DNA of 64,000 nt, taken from NCBI GenBank assembly GCA_001599715.1, contig BCHU01000013.1, positions 868,001 through 932,000 of the forward strand, in the 5' to 3' direction. Under the pieces are notes generated by a model that saw only the letters and a list, made by a program, of their open reading frames with translations, searched no databases and was not told the origin of the DNA. This DNA comes from Phaeotremella fagi. Taxonomy: Eukaryota; Basidiomycota; Tremellomycetes; Tremellales; Phaeotremellaceae. Shown piece by piece: positions 53,734-64,000 of this stretch (the stretch's first letter is position 1; every line of letters starts with the position of its first letter). Position numbers and translations under genes: made by a program.

Positions 53734-56700
53734 ATGACATCCTTCGATCCTCTCCCATCTCATCTATCAGCCATGCAAGAAGATACCAGGAGTGGAATGG
53801 ATACACCAAGTTATGGTGGGACCGTTGAAACGGGCGCCGAATGGGATTTCGTTATTGACAGACATGGTAGAAGAAGGTACGTCGACGATTTAGTCTCATC
53901 ATCTAACAACAACAGTCGAACTCCTTCACGTTCTCCTCATCGCGCAGCAACTGAATCAAGTATACATCGACCTTCCACCTTGTCACAAGTTGAATCAGGT
54001 TCTTCTCAAGCTTCACCAACTCCCCCTATAAACACTTTCCATCCTCACGAACCTACCATCAACGAAGAAGCTGCAGCTGTAGTGTCCAGTAGACTCAGAG
54101 CTCAAGTTGCCCCGTCATCAAGTGGGAGTGGAGCTACGAACGGGAAACCAAAACGTTCAGGTAGGATGGTCGGTGATTGGCAATTACAGAAAACACTGGG
54201 TGCGGGTAGTATGGGAAAGGTTAAACTGGCAACGAATATACATACAAGAGAGAAAGTAGGTCCAAACTTTCGACGTCGACTAACCCCCAGTGTGCCGTCA
54301 AAATCATCCCCAGATATGGAGAACAGACACGTCGAGAGGAACCTAAATCACCTGAAGAAGCTGAAAAACAAAAACAGAAAGAAGAATCAAAAGAGATACG
54401 GACCGTTCGTGAAGCAGCTATTTCACTCCTCCTTCATCACCCTTATATCTGTGGAATGCGCGAATTCATCCAACATCCAAATCACCATTACATGGTGTTT
54501 GAATTCATCGACGGCGGACAAATGCTCGATTACATCATTTCTCATGGTAGACTTCGAGAACGCGCAGCTCGTAAATTCGCCAGACAGATCGGTTCAGCTT
54601 TAGACTATTGTCATCGTAACAGTATCGTTCATCGTGATTTGAAAATCGAAAACATCCTCATCTCAAAAAACGGTAACATCAAAATCATCGATTTCGGTTT
54701 ATCGAATCTTTACGCCCCGTCAAGACATTTATCGACGTTTTGTGGTTCTCTCTATTTCGCCGCTCCAGAATTGTTGAACGCTCGAATCTACACTGGTCCA
54801 GAGGTCGACATTTGGTCTTTCGGTATCGTCCTTTACGTTTTGGTCTGTGGTAAAGTCCCCTTTGATGATCAATCGATGCCCGCTCTACATGCCAAGATCA
54901 AACGAGGTCTGGTAGAATACCCAGCATGGCTCAGTAACGACTGCAAATCCCTTCTCTCTCGAATGCTAGTAACGAATCCAGCTGAACGAGCGACTCTAAC
55001 CGAAGTTCTTAGCCATCCGTTCATGGTTAAAGGGTTCGAAGGACCTCCAGATTCTCATTTGATTCGACGTGAACCGTTGAGGGTCGAGGAATTGGATAAA
55101 GATATCATTAATGCCATGGGTGGTTTCACTTTTGGTTCAGCTGAACAAATAACTGAAGAATTGACGGCGGTGCTGCAATCAGAATCGTACCTTACATGTC
55201 TGTCGGCTTGGGAAGCTAGAAGGGATAAGAAAAGAGGTCCGGCGGCTTCAGCCAGTTCGATGGCTTTGTCGGAAACGTCGGAATCGCCCAAGAAGAAGAG
55301 ATTTTCTGGATTCGATTTCAAGAAGAAATTGTTCAAGGAGGAGAAGAAAGTGGAAGAACCGCCTGTGAGGGAGAAGGAATTGTTGGATCCCACGCGTGGA
55401 TTTGATCCTCTGATATCAATCTATTACCTTGCTAGGGAAAAGGCAGAGAGGGAAAAGGTGTTTGGAACGGGTCATTTCGCTAGTTCTCAAACGTCCATCG
55501 AAACACCTGGAGTTGGAGGGATGGCAAGTGGTTATGGAATGGCTTTACCTAGTCTACCAGCTCCAGCGTCAACTCTTGGTTCAGCGTCACCTGGTTCCGA
55601 CTTTCCTCAAGTTAGAACTCGAACTGAAGACGTTCCTAACGCAGTTATGCAACATCCTGCTGCTGACGCTGAACAATCTAACATCGCTGATGTTCCAACT
55701 GCTCATCGACGTCAACCTTCCTCTTCGACTCCAGCTCCTGGTTCACCGTTGGCACCATCCCCAATGGATAAAGGTGAAGAAGCTTTATCGAAACGTTTCA
55801 ATCTTCTTGGTCGTCAAAGTCGTCCACCATCTGCACCCACACGATCGAGTTCCACTTCAAGACCATCAGAGTTGGTCCCTTCACCTTCGTTGCCACCTCC
55901 AATGGAATCGGCACATCGTCGTGCTGCTACGACCGTTGACAAGAAACATGAAAGGAGAGTGTCTGTCGGCTCGATATCATCTAGTATGGGTCGTAGTTTG
56001 GGTAGAAGGACTTCAGCGAGAAATCCACCTTCAACACCACCTGCTAGTGCGATGAAAGATGGTCATTGGGGTTCACCCAAGGAGGTTGACGAGAATCATC
56101 CAGAATCAGACGTCGGTGGTACAGGTATCGAAACTGATCCTGAAGTCGATACTTCACCTGGTGTGACTGGTCTTTACAACGTTGTGAGAACACCAGCTGA
56201 AAGTGCCGATGTCAAACCTGTTTATGCCAAAGGTTTATTCTCTGTTTCAACGACTTCAACGAAACCCGCTGCAGTCCTACATAAAGATATTCACAACGTT
56301 TTAGAAAGGATTGGGATCAAACATCGACCGATTCGAGGTGGATTCGAATGTGTTCACGTGCCTTCGATAGATCTAGCATCGGTCATGTTAGGTGATGAAG
56401 CTTCGACGTCGTTATCTTCTGTTCCTCATACCAATGGAAACGGAATCGGAAACGGGGCAACTAAAAGACGACCATCGATACGAAGGAAAAGATCTAATAA
56501 AACTATCTCAAGAGGCGCTTCGCCTTTACGACCTAACCCACACGCTAATGGGAGTTCAAGTGGGACAGATGGGGAAACCACGAATTCTACTTCGGGACAA
56601 GGTGGGCCTAATACGCCCGGGAAGAATGGTCAGAGGGAAGACGATGATGCGTGGGCAATCGCAGCTGGTGGTGGTGCTGGTGGTAGATTGATCGTTAGGT

Positions 56701-56881
56701 TTGAAGTTAGTGTGGTAAAAGTGAGTTTTGAGCTTAGATTAGCCTATTAGGATAGATTTCTGATTGACGTTAATAGGTTCCTTGGTTACCACTTCATGGT
56801 ATTCAATTTAGAAGAGTCGGCGGTGACGGTTGGCAATATCAGATGTTGGCTAAGACGATATTACGCGAAATGCGTTTATAA
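53734..56881 (+). CDS. KIN1: Kin1/Kin2-family polarity kinase (PAR-1/MARK-like)
   Basis: Three exons (53734-54255, 54291-56720, 56777-56881) give 1,018 residues. A disordered Ser/Thr head leads to the kinase domain starting G-D-W-Q-L-Q-K-T-L-G-A-G-S-M-G-K-V-K-L. Further kinase marks are V-K of the ATP-binding lysine region, catalytic H-R-D-L-K-I-E-N-I-L, D-F-G-L-S-N, and the activation loop S-T-F-C-G-S-L-Y-F-A-A-P-E-L. A Kin1-specific segment follows (F-T-F-G-S-A-E-Q-I-T-E-E-L), then a long Ser/Pro linker. The C-terminal KA1 domain ends K-V-P-W-L-P-L-H-G-I-Q-F-R-R-V-G-G-D-G-W-Q-Y. Kin1 kinases control polarity, septation and exocytosis at the plasma membrane. The final KA1 exon is supplied by the last intron. 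Confidence 0.93.
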
Positions 56882-57499
56882 GTGGGTGGGCTTTGTTATG
56901 AGAGGACGAGGATATGAGATTCATCAGTATTATCGGCAGGATTAAGATCAATTGGATATTGAAATTTTGTTTATTCCCCCTTTTCCCTTTTTTCTTATAT
57001 ACATATTTTGTTTTAAAAGTAGCCTTGAATTGGCAGTTAGGTTGTTATTATTTCTCTTATCGATAACGAAAACTTTTTTTGTGTATGACAATAAATATCA
57101 TTTGAATTATGCTTAGCCAGTGATCGATCTTGACCGTTTTGGTGGCTTATGTTTAAGTATCAAGGTTGGTATACCTCTGCTTAATACTAACCTCAAGTGA
57201 TAGAGTTGTAGTTATGTATATGAAGAGATATTTTAGGCCTTTGCGTTAAGAGCTTTTCAGATTCATTTCTTGCAGAACTGAATATTGAACTATTTTTCTA
57301 CATAGGGTCCGCCATAAATGTCAGGCTCACCGTAAACAAATGAATGGAAACGAAGGGTTGACTGACGTTCTCTATTCTCTACCATCATAACTAGCAGTGT
57401 GAAAAGCTCATTTCATCATCAACAACCTCATTGACCACAAATCATACAATCGAAACACATATCCCAACCATCACTGTCGTTACAACAAACAATCATATA
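56882..57499. other. Spacer with left copy of second direct repeat
   Basis: KIN1 3' UTR-like AT-rich sequence, then the repeat copy at 57113-57160, then the leader of the gene at 57500. Confidence 0.45.
57113..57160 (+). repeat. Short direct repeat, left copy (partner at 60915)
   Basis: TTAGCCAG, then TGATCGATCTTGACC, GGTGGC and TTATGTTTAAGT match 60915-60962 in order and orientation, with a few mismatches and a small indel. Confidence 0.7.
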
Positions 57500-58400
57500 A
57501 TGGAGAAGAGAAATTCATCCACAGTTCAAGATGAAGTGCGTCACGAAACTCTTCCTTGCTGACCGAACCATTAGATTCGTCCCAGCAAGATATTTTCGAA
57601 AACCATAGCTAATCCCAACCTTCGAGTCAGTGGAGCCCACATCACTGATACCACCGATAACTCCTTTGAACATGCCAAGAACCATGAAAATCCCCCATCA
57701 ACCCACCATCAAGTCACTTCAAAACCGTCAAGCAAGTCTTCCCTCAAGATATCCCCAAAAAAAATCGAGGATCAAGATGAAGATATCGCAACACAAGACG
57801 GTGAAGAACAAGAACACATCCAAGACAACAGTCAAGCTGTCGGGACCAGTCGTGAGTTCACGTTTGGTCAACTCTCAAGTCTCTGTTGTGAAAAGTACAC
57901 CCAGTGGCAGGGAGGACATGACAATGGACGATACTCTAGGGTAGTGCTCACAGAGGAACGCGGACTGTCTACTGTCAATGAAACACTGCTTACACGGGAT
58001 TAGGTTCAATCGATGAGGGGACGGAAACTCTGACAACAGAAAAGGACATCTTGAACCACTTGGCAGTGAGTTGGAATTTTTTGCTTATCATCACATCTGA
58101 TTTAATTGTTGATGAAAACACATTTTAACAGACACAGGTGACTTGATCTCCTCGAAACTTCCTCGCCTAACCACTGAATCCTATTCAGGTTTTCGATAGC
58201 ACTCACAAGCTTGTCCATATGTACTTGCAATCACACCCATCGATCAGTCGCCGGGATCTCCGAGCTATTACTAGTGTAGGTTACTCCGTGTAGTCGATAC
58301 TGGCATTGAACCTGACCACAATCAAATTTCGCAGAGACTCGAAAAAATGAATGAAGATTTTCTAGAAATCAGATGTAATTTGGCTAACTCACGGTCATAA
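57500..58400 (+). CDS. Unrecognised acidic protein with a 6-nt microexon
   Basis: Exons 57500-57535, 57575-57851, 58004-58065, 58132-58137 (6 nt), 58189-58275 and 58335-58400 give 177 residues in one frame. The head is disordered and acidic (E-D-Q-D-E-D-I-A-T-Q-D-G-E-E). The C-terminal half is helical (D-I-L-N-H-L-A, H-K-L-V-H-M-Y-L-Q-S-H-P, R-L-E-K-M-N-E-D-F-L-E-I-R) and may form a coiled coil. The 152-nt intron 57852-58003 is long for this genome, and a cassette exon may hide inside it. No domain is recognised; a small adaptor or coiled-coil subunit is the most that can be guessed. Confidence 0.5.
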
Positions 58401-58792
58401 TTTCACGTTGCCTCTCGGCCTCGTTTTTTCTACTTACTATAATTCTAATTTGTTTCCTGCTGAATAGTCTATGAATACCTTCATTTTCGATTGGACGTTT
58501 GGGTTTCTCTGATCTCTGTTTGGACGCTAAACTTCGTCCCTCACCGTCAGTCATTACTTAGTGTGATGCCTTCGCCTATCAGTACCCCTCCTAATATCAA
58601 TAAAATCTTGGCTCTTTTTTCTGATTTTATCCAGACGTCGAACGAATGAAAGGTAGTGGGACGATATACAATATGATAGAAAGTTTTTCAAGATGGTCAT
58701 ATCATTGTGACAGCCAGGATGAGGTAAACAGGCACCACTGCATCATCACCTCTTATAGAATTTTTGGTTTTATCTTGAAATTTGAACTACTT
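58401..58792. other. Convergent 3' spacer
   Basis: It contains a possible AATAAA polyadenylation signal near 58600 for the plus-strand gene. No coding content is seen. Confidence 0.45.
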
Positions 58793-60892
58793 TTATACCG
58801 CTCCAGACTGATGTCCTCGATCTGAATACACTTCAACTTGGAAAGCGTTTCAATGTACCTACCTTTCTTAAACTTTCCAAAACCTGCAGAACTACCACGA
58901 TCCCTGTTTAATACCACACGATCCTTGGCTTTTCCCTTCTTGGTTATCGTGGAATCGCCGAACGCGACCATGGTTCCATCAATTTCTCCTCCTCGTGATT
59001 TGTTTACAGATTTCATGATCCCCGAGTTGGATCAAACAATGTTTCCGTCGAGAATTCAACGGCATACCTCTTGGAACCAATCCTCGAGTGAACTTGACCA
59101 TCTCATCTAAACACACGGTTAGTGGGACTCAGCCAATGGAACTTACGCAACTCCAGGGGATTGAGGCCTTCTTTCCTTCGCTGTAGGATTTTTTCATGTA
59201 AATGGACTGCGGAAGTCCATGACAGCAGTCCACCATTGCGATAGGGGTCGTAAGGTCTCGTGTTCAACTCGATGATCGGGGTTGATTTGGTGATCTTCCT
59301 ACTACCGAGCCTTTGTGCCTCGATAACGTCCTCAAGGGACGATGGGAAAGACTGCGTTCCGATGTGCATGATCGTTTCCAGACCATACACTACTGCAGGT
59401 GAGATTGGGTGCGAGTTTTTGAAAGTGGAGAGATCGCATATAATAATCATCTCGACTTCTTTTGTGTGACCTGATATATTAGCGGTATTCATCAGACACA
59501 CATACCGATACAAGCTTTCTGTTTGGCGTTCATGGTAACCCCGTGTTCGATCGAATAGTAATGGCCTCGATGACGACTACCGAATCCTAGGCCAAAAGTC
59601 GTTCCAAGATAGGCACAAGGCTAGAAGGATCAGCAGATATTCCATTTTGGTTCTCACATTGTATTTTGCTGCATATATACCGTAACCCTCCTCGAAATGG
59701 CCAGCCTGAAGTCTCTCAGGCTCACCCCCTTCATCACTGATCAGTAGATCGTGTTCACTAATGGGTCTGTTTTTGTTACAGCACTGTTGGTCAGTGGTGA
59801 GGAACATGTAGTGAACTCACCGATCCCAAGCGTTAGCCTTTCGAGGTGATTGGGTGTATAACAAAGCCATCAAGACCTCCAAATTGGAGATTGAAACACT
59901 CTCCAATTTCACCCCAACCCTCATTCGCACTTCAATCTTATCTTCCCAAATGGCAGGCAGGAAGATTTGAGCCGATTTGTTCGTGAGGCGAATTTCCTTC
60001 ACGAAGATTCTGATACTTGATTAGTACTGTAGTTAATAGGAAAGGAAGTGGGGAAAACGGGAGATCGGGATATGAGAGATGAGAGACTCACTTGATGTGT
60101 TTCCAGGATTGGGCAAGGCCGATTAGATGGCGTGAAGCCGCGTGGGCCTGTCAAGTTTAGCAATACTGATCAAGTCAAATACGAGGCGCTTACCATCGTC
60201 CATAAAGTCTTGTCAATTGTCAGAGCGAAAGATTTGAAGAATTCATTCAGTCTATAATTTTCTTTGGTAACTTTCTCCCATCCACCGCCAGCTTCCTCGT
60301 TCTCTTCTCCTTCAAATCCATTGACATGTTCAACATGTGATTGGTTCACCGAGTCCCATTTCTCCTCAGCCTGGTCATCCAGATCCGGATCATCGGAATC
60401 GACATCGCTATCATAAACGTTCGCATCTTCTTCTTCAGATTGTTCGACCCCCTTTGCTCGATCTTGAGCAACGTTTTGGTCTGTCGAAACGTTTTCGTCC
60501 ACCTCTTAAAAAGTCGAACCCGACTGCATATCGTCTCTATCTTTGTCACCATCCCTGTGCTCTATAGATTTACGACGTATTACACTCATGATCTGACCTT
60601 CCTTTTCCATTCTGGCAAACAGACGTTTGAGCTCTATATTCTTGACTTCTTCAAACTTATGATCGTCAACCGCCAGCAGTGCCATTTCCTCTTTCGTGAA
60701 CGTTCTCTCGAGTGAACCGTCTTGATATTACCATGGTATACTGGGTTATTGGGGCGGGAAGGCAGGTTCAAAGAAGTGTGTTGACGTTCTTGAAATGTAT
60801 TGATAGAAGCGTTCAATTCTTGGAGGTTGCTTCAAGAAAGGAAAACGGGGGGATCAAACAAACCAAATAACCACACCACTTTCATCGATCAT
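58793..60892 (-). CDS. Unrecognised intron-rich protein, about 500 residues
   Basis: It begins with a 13-nt first exon (60892-60880) joined to 60818. The frame runs through M-A-L-L-A-V-D-D-H-K-F-E-E-V-K and an acidic Asp/Glu segment (Y-D-S-D-V-D-S-D-D-P-D-L-D-D). It then runs through helical K-T-L-W-T, K-S-A-Q-I-F-L-P-A-I-W-E-D-K-I-E-V and G-Y-G-I-Y-A-A-K-Y-N, a Gly/His run (F-G-S-R-H-R-G-H-Y-Y-S-I-E-H), and M-I-I-I-C-D-L-S-T-F. It ends at TAA 58795-58793 after G-K-F-K-K. Several acceptors end AAG, not CAG/TAG. An apparent in-frame TAA near 60497 falls inside a proposed 45-nt intron with a weak GTGACA donor. No family is recognised. Confidence 0.5.
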
Positions 60893-60914
60893 TGAGAAAT
60901 GCGGAGTTACTTAT

Positions 60915-60962
60915 TCTTAGCAATGATCGATCTTGACCTTATGGTGGCGTTATGTTTAAGTT
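60915..60962 (+). repeat. Short direct repeat, right copy
   Basis: Matches 57113-57160 in the same orientation; see that entry. Confidence 0.7.
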
Positions 60963-61691
60963 ACCCCCCACGCCATACTCGTCACCAAGAAGGTTTTTAG
61001 GAAGGGTTGTTCTCCAACCCACATGAGAAATGTGCGACAGAAAAAAGTGCTTAGTAGGCTAGGGTAAATTCCTTAAATCTGGAATCAAAAGAATTCAATT
61101 GAATTGAATTCAATACTTATTGAAAATCAAGGGAGAAGATCTTCCTACCGTAATTACTCGTACGGTGATTGACAACCCACCTAGATGTCTCACTTCGGCA
61201 TCCATACTTAACCTACAAGTCAAAGAAATGATTTGTCTGGAAATCAAACCTTTGAGTCCGCAGTTTACGGACATTGACTTTGACCCTTCTCCCTCTCCCT
61301 CGCCGCCGTTTACAAGGGGTAACCCCTGGGTAAACCTTTAATCTTTCAGGTACGAGTGCATCCCGTTTAACCTCAATGTGGTGAAGAATTTACAGCATAC
61401 ATATATACACATACACACACATATGGTGTGTTGATAACAAAGATTCTCTTTTGATTTCTATTCATTTCACGAACATACTATACCACAGTTTCTACGAGAC
61501 ATTCACTTTTTGGCATTTGTCTAGAGATTGGTTTGGATTGAAAAGAAAAGCTTTCTTTTGACAACAACAACAACGACGACAACGCCAACGTCTTTCCCAC
61601 CGATTACTATCAAGATTAGACTTGAACCAGTTGTCGTGTTTTGGAAATTGAATCAGTAGTTTCCATTCTCAAATTTGACTACTTAACTATC

Positions 61692-61800
61692 GTGAGTAGT
61701 CTTCGTCTTGGTATTCTTGTCTGTGCGGTAGATAGGGTTTTAGATTCCACGCACAGACTCAATCAAGGAACATAATTAATAATCAAAAACTTTAATCTAG
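61692..61800 (+). other. Probable 5'-UTR intron
   Basis: A GTGAGT donor at 61692 and a TCTAG acceptor ending at 61800 sit 80 nt before the ATG, in a leader rich in CAA/ACA. Confidence 0.4.
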
Positions 61801-61881
61801 GACAACACTTGGATACGGTCAGGACACCGTTCACAGCTCTGCATCCACATTTACATCCACATTTACATCAACATTCCCACA

Positions 61882-64000
61882 ATGTCTTCCCCACTACCTC
61901 CATCACCAATGAACAAATCGACCAACTCACCCAGTAAAAACGATCTAGCCACCAGATCACCTTCTCTAAAACGTAAACCAGTCCCAGCACATCTCAATCT
62001 CCCCACCCTCTCAAACACCGCTTTACCACCTTCACACCCCTTCGCTACCTCAACTTCATCACCGACCACAGCTACAGCAGCATTAAGTAAACTCACGATA
62101 ACATCCGCTAACGGTTCAGTACATTCAAATTCTTCTTCACCGACTTCACCTGGTTCATCTAAATTGAACGATGATTATTTCCCACCTAGAGGCGTCCCTC
62201 CTCCTCATCGACGTACGGTTTCCGGGTTGGGTATTTTGAATGGTGGATTACCTTCGCCAGGTTCTCATTCTGCTTCTGTCGTTAGATCTGGTTCTCAACC
62301 TGGTAACGGTCGTAACATCACACCAAGTTTGAGAGAAAAGAAAACTGAAGTCGGAACTGATTCTGTCTCTCCTGCAACTGCAGCTGCTGCTACACCTGAA
62401 AATGTGGTCGATTTAACAGAAGAAACACCATCAACTTTACATGATAAAGAAATCGTTACTCCTCAAACGGTAGCTTCGACTTCTACCAATGGTCAATTCG
62501 ATATCTTAGAAATTCTCGATACCACTCCTACACCAGGAGCAACAGAGTTGATGAACAACGTCGACCAAGCCAAACATCTTTCAGTGAATCATCCTTTACC
62601 ACCTCTACCATCTGACGTAGTTTTAACTACCGATATCAACGGTCAAGATCCACATGTACACGGTTTAACTTCAACCGTCTCTTCCGATTATCCACTCCCC
62701 GTAACTCCCGATACAGCCACCGAACAAACGACACCTAGAGCTAACACCAACGGTGCAACGTGGGGAATAGACGATGAACAAGATATCGGTCGTGGTAAAA
62801 TCGATAGTCGGGGTAAGAAATTGAAAAAGACTAAAAAAGTCGTACCACTTTTCTCGGTTGATGCTATACCCACCAAGAGACAGGTTTGGGAAGCAGGTAA
62901 AATGTTTTTAAAAGATGAAGAAGGGAAATTGGTTTCTTTCGGTGATCTTTTCCCTCAACATGTGGATTCTGTACAACCTGAGGGTGAGGGTAGTGAATTG
63001 AAGAATGAACAGGTGGAAGTCCCTATCAAGAAAACTGTGGTGTTCTTCATTAGGTATGTTTCTGTTTCGTTAACTTTGGAACTCGTGTTTACTGAATTCT
63101 GTAGACATTTCTGGTGTGGTCAATGTCAAGATTACACTTTTGCTTCGATTTCACTTCTCGATCCTATAGCTATCGCGAAAGCTGGTATCAGAGTTGTAAT
63201 TATTTCCAACGGATCATGGAAAATCATCAAAAGATATCGACAAATTTTCAATTGTCCTTTCCCGATTTATGTTGACGGTCCAAGGAAATTGTACACTCTC
63301 ATGGGGTAGGTCTGATTATCACATGACGTGGAGATCTTGGACTGATTGGATTGATAGGATGACTAAAATGACAAACGACTTTGGACCTCTTTTCAAGGGA
63401 CGGGCGGAATACCATAGACGACCTGTACCTACTCAATTCTTAGCTGGTATCGGTGTAAGTAATTTTTTTTATACTCATTTGATAAATGTTAAATGACAAC
63501 CACCAGAACGCTCTGTTCAAACTACCTATCGCGGATCCAGGTAAACTCACACAACTAGGTGGTGAATTCATTCTATCACCTGGATACACTTGTGATTTCG
63601 CCCATCGAATGACCAACACTAGTAGTAAGTCACCTTTCAACAGTACAGTCACTTGGCGATGAAAACTGACTCGAATTAGATCATATGGAAGCACCTGAAG
63701 TTTGTAGAATCGCTGGATGTGCTGCACCAACTACGACTGAGGTTATCGAGCTTGAGATCGAAGAGAGTAAACGAGCAGAATTGGTTCGGTTAGAACAAGA
63801 GATGAAAGAATGGCGTGAAGGTCGTGAGAGTGAATTAGAGAGGTGAGTCGTGATCCCAACTTTCAAAACTTAGTTCCACTCCTAACGAAAATCACAGAAT
63901 GAGACGTAAGAAAGCTGCACGAAGGGGAGTCCAATATATCCCACCTTCTCGACCAACATCTATGGCTTTGGGTATAGGTTTAGACTCAGAATTAGGTGAA
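61882..64000 (+). CDS. AhpC/TSA_2 (PRXL2-like) thioredoxin-fold protein, 3' end outside window
   Basis: Exons 61882-63053, 63105-63305 and further; the gene runs off the right edge. The first ~320 residues are Ser/Thr/Pro-rich and disordered. The folded domain starts V-V-F-F-I-R-H-F-W-C-G-Q-C-Q-D-Y. It continues A-G-I-R-V-V-I-I-S-N-G-S-W-K-I-I-K-R-Y and F-P-I-Y-V-D-G-P-R-K-L-Y, the pattern of the AhpC/TSA_2 family (PF13911). The C-G-Q-C pair is the expected redox centre. Then come D-F-A-H-R-M, a coiled-coil Glu/Arg segment, and a basic R-M-R-R-K-K-A-A-R-R-G stretch. Fungal members are long, poorly studied proteins. The CxxC suggests a thiol redox or peroxidase-like role. Confidence 0.8.

Larger units (their letters stand above)
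60893..61881. other. Spacer with right copy of second direct repeat and AhpC/TSA_2 promoter
   Basis: The right repeat copy lies at 60915-60962. A GAATTC/CAATTG-rich palindromic run lies near 61090-61112. The second half is the leader of the gene at 61882, with a likely leader intron. A 73-codon frame at 61120 is not supported. Confidence 0.45.

Noticed and set aside
57852..57879. 28-nt intron that would shift the frame in the 57500 gene
   Set aside because: Too short for spliceosomal splicing, and the next donor then fails to join in frame. Using the same donor with the acceptor at 58003 gives a clean model.
60490..60500. Apparent nonsense mutation in the 58793-60892 gene
   Set aside because: The TAA falls within a 45-nt segment that can be removed as an intron with the flanking frames restored, though its donor is weak.
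1..64000. CRISPR arrays, operons, ribosome-binding sites, replication origins
   Set aside because: The window is eukaryotic; no such bacterial features are present, and no origin can be recognised from sequence alone.

Overview
The window reads as nuclear DNA of a filamentous or yeast-like basidiomycete, most likely a tremellomycete (Cryptococcus/Kwoniella-like). Almost every gene is broken by many short introns, mostly 35-70 nt, with GTRNGT donors, CTNA-type branch points and AG acceptors. The gene set is fungal: Bud32, TFIIIC Tfc4, Mpo1, a WSC-plus-GH71 wall glucanase, a Cdr/Afr1-type ABC transporter and Kin1. No tRNA, rRNA, CRISPR array or complete transposon was seen.

Left part (1-16.4 kb) is ordinary core genome: an edge fragment of an F-box-like gene, an Ecm4-type glutathione transferase with a possible mitochondrial presequence, a senescence/spartin-like protein, NSRP1, TFC4, MPO1, a secreted GH71 alpha-1,3-glucanase with two WSC domains, and a Mid2-like single-pass protein. 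BUD32 follows. It leads into an accessory patch (17.6-22.2 kb) holding a local family of three related unrecognised genes, one of them decayed, plus a proline repeat ORF and two small lineage-specific secreted or membrane proteins.

Middle part (22.7-46.5 kb): a DHA1-type MFS exporter, an unrecognised Ser/Pro-rich protein, a prenylcysteine-oxidase-like gene with an apparent frameshift, a divergent mitochondrial pair (RSM19 and a MIC12-like gene), a PNUTS-like PP1 regulator (TFIIS-N domain, PP1-docking motif, C-terminal CCCH finger), a CLC chloride transporter and a PDR ABC pump. About 2 kb of non-coding DNA in front of the pump carries a diverged direct repeat.

Right part (46.9-61 kb) alternates core genes (KIN1, and an AhpC/TSA_2 thioredoxin-fold gene cut by the right edge) with two blocks of unrecognised, intron-dense genes. 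Each block is bracketed by its own direct repeat (47.1/52.8 kb and 57.1/60.9 kb). Two of these genes appear to contain 3-6 nt microexons. These blocks and the 17.6-20.1 kb tandem family are the most novel parts. All gene models are hand-spliced from the sequence; functions rest on recognised motifs, and no database search was run.
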